Positions 60,612 through 64,000 of a DNA stretch of 64,000 nucleotides are shown here, in pieces. Both the position numbers and the translations under genes were made by a program. The notes beneath the pieces were generated by a model. That model did no database searches. It was not told where the DNA came from and was given only the letters and a program-made list of their open reading frames with translations. The stretch comes from Mesorhizobium amorphae CCNWGS0123 (GTDB lineage: Bacteria; Pseudomonadota; Alphaproteobacteria; Rhizobiales; Rhizobiaceae), in the NCBI RefSeq assembly GCF_001686985.1, contig NZ_CP015322.1:496001-560000 (forward strand). The letters run 5' to 3'. Each line of letters begins with the position of its first letter. Within the stretch, counting starts at the first letter, position 1.

Positions 60612-60961
60612 GAAACGCCCAGCGCCTTCACCATCGCCGCCGCCAGTGTCGGCGGTGTGGTCAGCGGAATCCGCAGCCGCACCTTGCCGGCGATCTCCAG
60701 CTCGATCACCGCTGGGGGCGCCGCCGGCACCGAAGCGGCGACAGGCTCATCGGGAACCACGACAACTTCGGCAAAGCCTGTCTCGCGGGCTCTCAGCGTG
60801 CGGCGCCACTTATAGATCAGACTGGTCGCGACATCGTACTGACGCGCCACCGCCGCCACTGTGGCCCCGGGCGCGAATGCCGCGGCCAGTATCCGGCACT
60901 GATCCTCTTCACGCCAACGACGACGACGCTCCGGTCCGGTCAATAACGTCACATGGCTCAT
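60608..60961 (-). CDS. tnpA: IS66-family accessory protein TnpA (Orf1)
   Basis: 117 residues with a helix-turn-helix typical of IS3/IS66 Orf1 (GATVAAVARQYDVATSLIYK) and a C-terminal region (VIELEIAGKVRLRIPLTTPP). Binds element ends. First gene of the element, 74 bases inside the inverted repeat. Confidence 0.92.
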   Translation of the reverse strand: MSHVTLLTGPERRRRWREEDQCRILAAAFAPGATVAAVARQYDVATSLIYKWRRTLRARETGFAEVVVVPDEPVAASVPAAPPAVIELEIAGKVRLRIPLTTPPTLAAAMVKALGVS

Positions 60962-61172
60962 GCTGTGCTGCTAACTACGCTCGTAAGGGCGACCTTAAGA
61001 GCGCAACTTCGCTACCGTGCCATGCTCCCGCAAGGCGGCCTTCGCCGGAGGCGTACGTCTGATCACGCAGACCCGCGTGAGTACCGGTCTCTTTCCGCGT
61101 TGCTTTTGATTTTGGGTCTCGAATACGCGACACCAGATCGACGACACGATTTGATAAGAAGGCCACAACCAA

Positions 61173-62225
61173 TCATGGCACCGGCGTGCCATAGCGCTGG
61201 TAGATTGACTGGATGCCGTCGAGCATCTCGCGTGACAGGGTGACTTCCAAACTGGCGATGCTGTGCTGCAATTGCGGCACGGAGGTAGCGCCAACAAGAG
61301 TGCTTGCAACAAAAGGCCGGCTTCTAACGAATGACAACGCGCCGTGCACTGGATCGATGCCGTGTTCACGAAAGAGCGTTGTATATGCGAGTGCCGCATG
61401 CTGCGCCCATTCGCTGCTGTAGCGGAAGAACCGTCCGAACAAGTTCAGCCGCGAACCGGTTGGCCGCTGCCCCCCCAGGTACTTTCCAGTCAGCGTGCCC
61501 ATCGCCAGCGGTGAATACGCGAGAAGCCCCACCTGTTCACGCAGAGCCATCTCCGCCAGGCCGTTCTCGAAGTCGAGGTTGAGTAGATTGTATGGATTCT
61601 GAATGCTTATCACACGGGCGAGCCCTAGTGTTTCCGCGTGATGCAGGAAGCGCGCCAAGCCCCAAGGTGTTTCATTGCAGAGCCCAATGTGGCGTACGCG
61701 ACCGCTTTTAACGAGCGCGTCCAACGCCTCCAACGTTTCCAGGATTGGTACCGCATCGTCGTCGAGTTCATACTGGTAGTCGACCAATTCGAATATATTG
61801 GTGCTACGGTCGGGCCAGTGCAATTGGAATAGGTCGATATAGTCCGTCTGGAGCCTTTGGAGACTGGTTTCGACGGCCTCGAACAGGTTGGCGCGTGTGT
61901 AGCTGACACGACCGTCGCGCGCATACGGTAAGTTCGCGTTGCCTGGTCGAGCAGGACCGACGGCTTTGGTCGCAAGCACGATGTCTTGCCTGCGGCCGGT
62001 CTGCCGTAGCCAACTCCCGATATAACGCTCCGTAAGTCCATGTGTCTCGGCGCGGGGAGGCACAGGGTACATCTCCGCAGTATCGACGAAGTTTATGCCG
62101 GCATCCAGGGCTGCGTCTAACTGCGCATGCGCCTCGGCCTCCGTGTTCTGCTCTCCCCAACTCATAGTGCCCAGGCCGAGCACGCTCACCTTCAGGGCGC
62201 TGCGTCCCAGTTCATGATATTGCAT
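61173..62225 (-). CDS. Aldo/keto reductase
   Basis: 350 residues, preceded by GGAG. The catalytic tetrad is visible: Asp and Tyr in FVDTAEMYP, Lys in VLATKAVG and His in LFQLHWPD; the C-terminal NADPH site follows (ALSFVRSRPFVASTLVGATS). Closest in pattern to the Tas-like group. It starts 35 bases after nodJ on the same strand, so it is probably co-transcribed with nodIJ. A role in Nod-factor or flavonoid chemistry would be speculation. Confidence 0.9.
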   Translation of the reverse strand: MQYHELGRSALKVSVLGLGTMSWGEQNTEAEAHAQLDAALDAGINFVDTAEMYPVPPRAETHGLTERYIGSWLRQTGRRQDIVLATKAVGPARPGNANLPYARDGRVSYTRANLFEAVETSLQRLQTDYIDLFQLHWPDRSTNIFELVDYQYELDDDAVPILETLEALDALVKSGRVRHIGLCNETPWGLARFLHHAETLGLARVISIQNPYNLLNLDFENGLAEMALREQVGLLAYSPLAMGTLTGKYLGGQRPTGSRLNLFGRFFRYSSEWAQHAALAYTTLFREHGIDPVHGALSFVRSRPFVASTLVGATSVPQLQHSIASLEVTLSREMLDGIQSIYQRYGTPVP

Positions 62226-62260
62226 TGTCTATCTCCTTCTCGAATTGTTCGTAAATCGCG

Positions 62261-63055
62261 TCATGGCATCAGGCGCCGACGGAACAGGGCCGTCGACACG
62301 AAAAAGGGCAATACTGCGTAGATGGAAAGCGCGCCGATATGCAGGCCAATGCTGTCGGCCGGACGGCCAAGCATCGCCGGGCGAATGAGGTCGATCGCTT
62401 GTGCCAGCGGCAAGAAGTGCGCGGCCTGTTGAAAACCCTCGGGCAATTGGGCGACTGGAAAGACCGCGCCGCACAGGAACAGCATGGGGGTGACAACAAG
62501 TGTCTGGTAAAACACGAAATAGTCGTAGCTGGGTGCAAGCGCCGTCACCACCATCGCCAGGCTTGCGAAGGCTAACCCAGTGAGGGCGATGACTGGCAGC
62601 GCATAGAGGATGGAAGGCCACGCCGCATAGCCTAGCGTGCCGGCAACAATCGTAATCCCCGTACCGGCGAGAAAGGCCTTGGTGGCTGCCCACGCCAATT
62701 CACCGAGAACGATGTCACCGAGCGTAAGCTGGGTGTAGAGGATTGCTTCCCATGTGCGCTGAGCGTGCATGCGAGCGAAAGCCGCATAAATCGTCTCAAA
62801 TGTCGCAGAGGTCATCGCGCTTGTCGCGACCATGCCGCCTGCCAGAAACGCGACATACGAAGTACCGTCAACGCGACCTACAACAATTCCCAGGCCAAAG
62901 CCAAGACCGAACAGGTAGATCAGAGGATCGGCCAGGTTCCCGAGAAGTGACGCAAGCGCGACCTTCTTCCATGCCATATAGTTGCGGCGCCATACCGCGA
63001 TCCAGTTCCAAGCGTTGGTGGGCAGAGCCGTGGCACAACCTTCACCCATGTTCAT
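62261..63055 (-). CDS. nodJ: Nod-factor ABC export permease NodJ
   Basis: 264 residues from ATG 63055 (MNMGEGCATALPTNAWNW), overlapping the nodI stop by 4 bases. Six membrane segments and the family motifs YMAWKKVALASLLGNLADPL and FLCGAVFPVAQLPEGFQ identify NodJ. With NodI it exports lipo-chitooligosaccharide Nod factors. Confidence 0.95.
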   Translation of the reverse strand: MNMGEGCATALPTNAWNWIAVWRRNYMAWKKVALASLLGNLADPLIYLFGLGFGLGIVVGRVDGTSYVAFLAGGMVATSAMTSATFETIYAAFARMHAQRTWEAILYTQLTLGDIVLGELAWAATKAFLAGTGITIVAGTLGYAAWPSILYALPVIALTGLAFASLAMVVTALAPSYDYFVFYQTLVVTPMLFLCGAVFPVAQLPEGFQQAAHFLPLAQAIDLIRPAMLGRPADSIGLHIGALSIYAVLPFFVSTALFRRRLMP

Positions 63056-63966
63056 TTCTCCATCTCGCGCCCGGTCAATCGCAAAAAGACATCCTCCATG
63101 TTCGGCGGACGCTCCAGAAGGCGTAAACCCGCACGCCCGCGCAACTGCAGGCGCACTTGCTCCGGATCGGGCGCGTAGCAAAAGAGTGTCTCGCCGCTCA
63201 CCTCGATGCGCTGCGCATACGGCCTAATCAACGCATCCAGCTCATGCGGATTGCCGCCATAGATCTCGATCACCTGACATCCGATCTGTTCGTCAATCAG
63301 CGTGTGAGGACGGCCTTCGGCAATGTTGCGACCTCTTTCAAGCACGCACAGCCGATCGCACAACCGCTCAGCCTCTTCCATGAAGTGGGTTGTCAAGAGA
63401 ATAGTCTTGCCCCGCGCGAGCAGCGACCGCAGGCGTTCCCAAATCAGGTGTCGCGCGTGCGGATCTAAACCGGTGGTCGGCTCGTCCATTACAATCAGTT
63501 GCGGGTCGTTGATCAACGCACGCGCCAGCGTCAGGCGCCGCTTCATGCCGCCGGACAGTTCGGAAACGCGAGCATGCGCCTTGCTTTCGAGGCGGGCGAA
63601 CTCCAGAAGCGATGGTATGACTGCTTCGATCTCGCGTGTGCTCATGCCGAAATAGCGCCCGAATACCAGCAGGTTCTCGCGCACCGTGAACTCAAGGTCC
63701 AGGTTGTCGAACTGCGGGACCACGCCGATGCGCCGGCGTGCCAAGCGAGCGCGTGCCGGAACTGGCACGCCGAGCACGGTGATCTTGCCCGCATCAGGTG
63801 AGGTCATGCCGAGGATCATACGCGCAATCGTGCTTTTGCCCGCGCCGTTCGGTCCCAAGAGCCCGAAGCATTCCCCCGCTGCTACGCGGAATGACAGCCT
63901 GTCGACAACGACCTTGTCATCATATGTCTTGCTTACGTCAGTAAGATCGATTGCTAGCATGGACAT
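63052..63966 (-). CDS. nodI: Nod-factor ABC export ATPase NodI
   Basis: 304 residues. Walker A GPNGAGKST, signature LSGGMKRRL, Walker B LIVMDEPTTGLD and the CFGLLGPNGAGKSTIARMIL block are typical of NodI. The ATG at 63966 or the one two codons on (63960) may be used. Other nod genes (nodABC) would be expected just beyond the right edge. Confidence 0.95.
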   Translation of the reverse strand: MSMLAIDLTDVSKTYDDKVVVDRLSFRVAAGECFGLLGPNGAGKSTIARMILGMTSPDAGKITVLGVPVPARARLARRRIGVVPQFDNLDLEFTVRENLLVFGRYFGMSTREIEAVIPSLLEFARLESKAHARVSELSGGMKRRLTLARALINDPQLIVMDEPTTGLDPHARHLIWERLRSLLARGKTILLTTHFMEEAERLCDRLCVLERGRNIAEGRPHTLIDEQIGCQVIEIYGGNPHELDALIRPYAQRIEVSGETLFCYAPDPEQVRLQLRGRAGLRLLERPPNMEDVFLRLTGREMEK

Positions 63967-64000
63967 ACGTTCATGTTACCGTGAAGGTCGTCTCAACTGG

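Larger units (their letters stand above)
58215..61056 (-). mobile_element. IS66-family insertion sequence, complete with target duplication
   Basis: Bounded by imperfect 22-bp inverted repeats at 58215-58236 (starting GTACCCATCCGGTGAAG) and 61035-61056 (inward GTACGCCTCCGGCGAAG), 18 of 22 identical. An 8-bp direct repeat GTCTGATC flanks both sides (58207-58214 and 61057-61064), the usual IS66 duplication. The 2842-bp element carries tnpA, tnpB and tnpC on the minus strand and a fourth small frame downstream. The intact duplication shows simple, fairly recent insertion between nodH' and the aldo/keto reductase gene. Confidence 0.93.

Noticed and set aside
1..64000. CRISPR arrays, rRNA and complete tRNA genes
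   Set aside because: No regularly spaced direct repeats, rRNA motifs or complete cloverleaf were seen on either strand.

Overview
The window looks like part of a rhizobial symbiosis island. The best fit is Mesorhizobium or a close relative, because the type III secretion cluster, the nif/fix block and the nod genes sit together with many insertion-sequence remnants and decayed genes. Species assignment is inference only; there is no rRNA or housekeeping gene here.

Left part (1-12.4 kb). A giant minus-strand gene encodes a SKWP/XopAD/RipS-type III effector of 2491 residues: 14 clear helical SKWP repeats, a middle section carrying a DFDGD loop like that of two-barrel RNA polymerases, a short RelA/SpoT-like motif, and a C-terminal shikimate-kinase domain. 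A textbook nod box (8490-8540) points toward ttsI, rhcC2 and a y4xK-type lipoprotein gene. A tts box lies between the nod box and ttsI.

Defence block (12.6-22 kb). After an IS5-type remnant comes a compact plus-strand run: AbiEi antitoxin, frameshifted AbiEii toxin, a PD-(D/E)xK endonuclease, HamA and HamB (Hachiman). A promoter-proximal inverted repeat precedes AbiEi. It is followed by a Xre/ParS-RES toxin-antitoxin pair with its own palindromic operator.

Type III secretion cluster (22.6-35.8 kb). The minus-strand operon nopB-rhcJ-nolU-nolV-rhcN-rhcO-rhcQ-rhcR-rhcS-rhcT-rhcU starts at a tts box and is split between rhcT and rhcU by a decayed IS110-type element. rhcC1 (nolW) is divergent, and nopX (nolX) follows behind its own tts box. 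Between rhcC1 and nopX sits a degenerate second copy of the shikimate-kinase tail of the effector.

Nitrogen-fixation block (36-50 kb). hmuS (minus), then hesB/iscA, a nifU pseudogene, nifS, nifV, nifW, fixABCX, nifA, nifB, fdxN, nifZ, fixU and a SIR2-like gene, all on the plus strand. NifA upstream activator sites (TGT-N10-ACA) and -24/-12 sigma-54 promoters precede hesB, fixA and nifB. NifA activates these promoters; the products build nitrogenase cofactor (NifB, NifV, NifS, HesB) and feed it electrons (FixABCX, FdxN).

Right part (51-64 kb). A heterodimeric ABC exporter pair, dctA (C4-dicarboxylate uptake, with a sigma-54 promoter), an alpha-carbonic-anhydrase fragment, a frameshifted nodH sulfotransferase, a complete IS66-family element with 22-bp inverted repeats and an 8-bp target duplication, then a minus-strand operon nodI-nodJ-aldo/keto reductase that runs off the right edge. 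Nod-factor export, type III secretion and nitrogen fixation are therefore linked on one mobile segment showing gene decay at several points.
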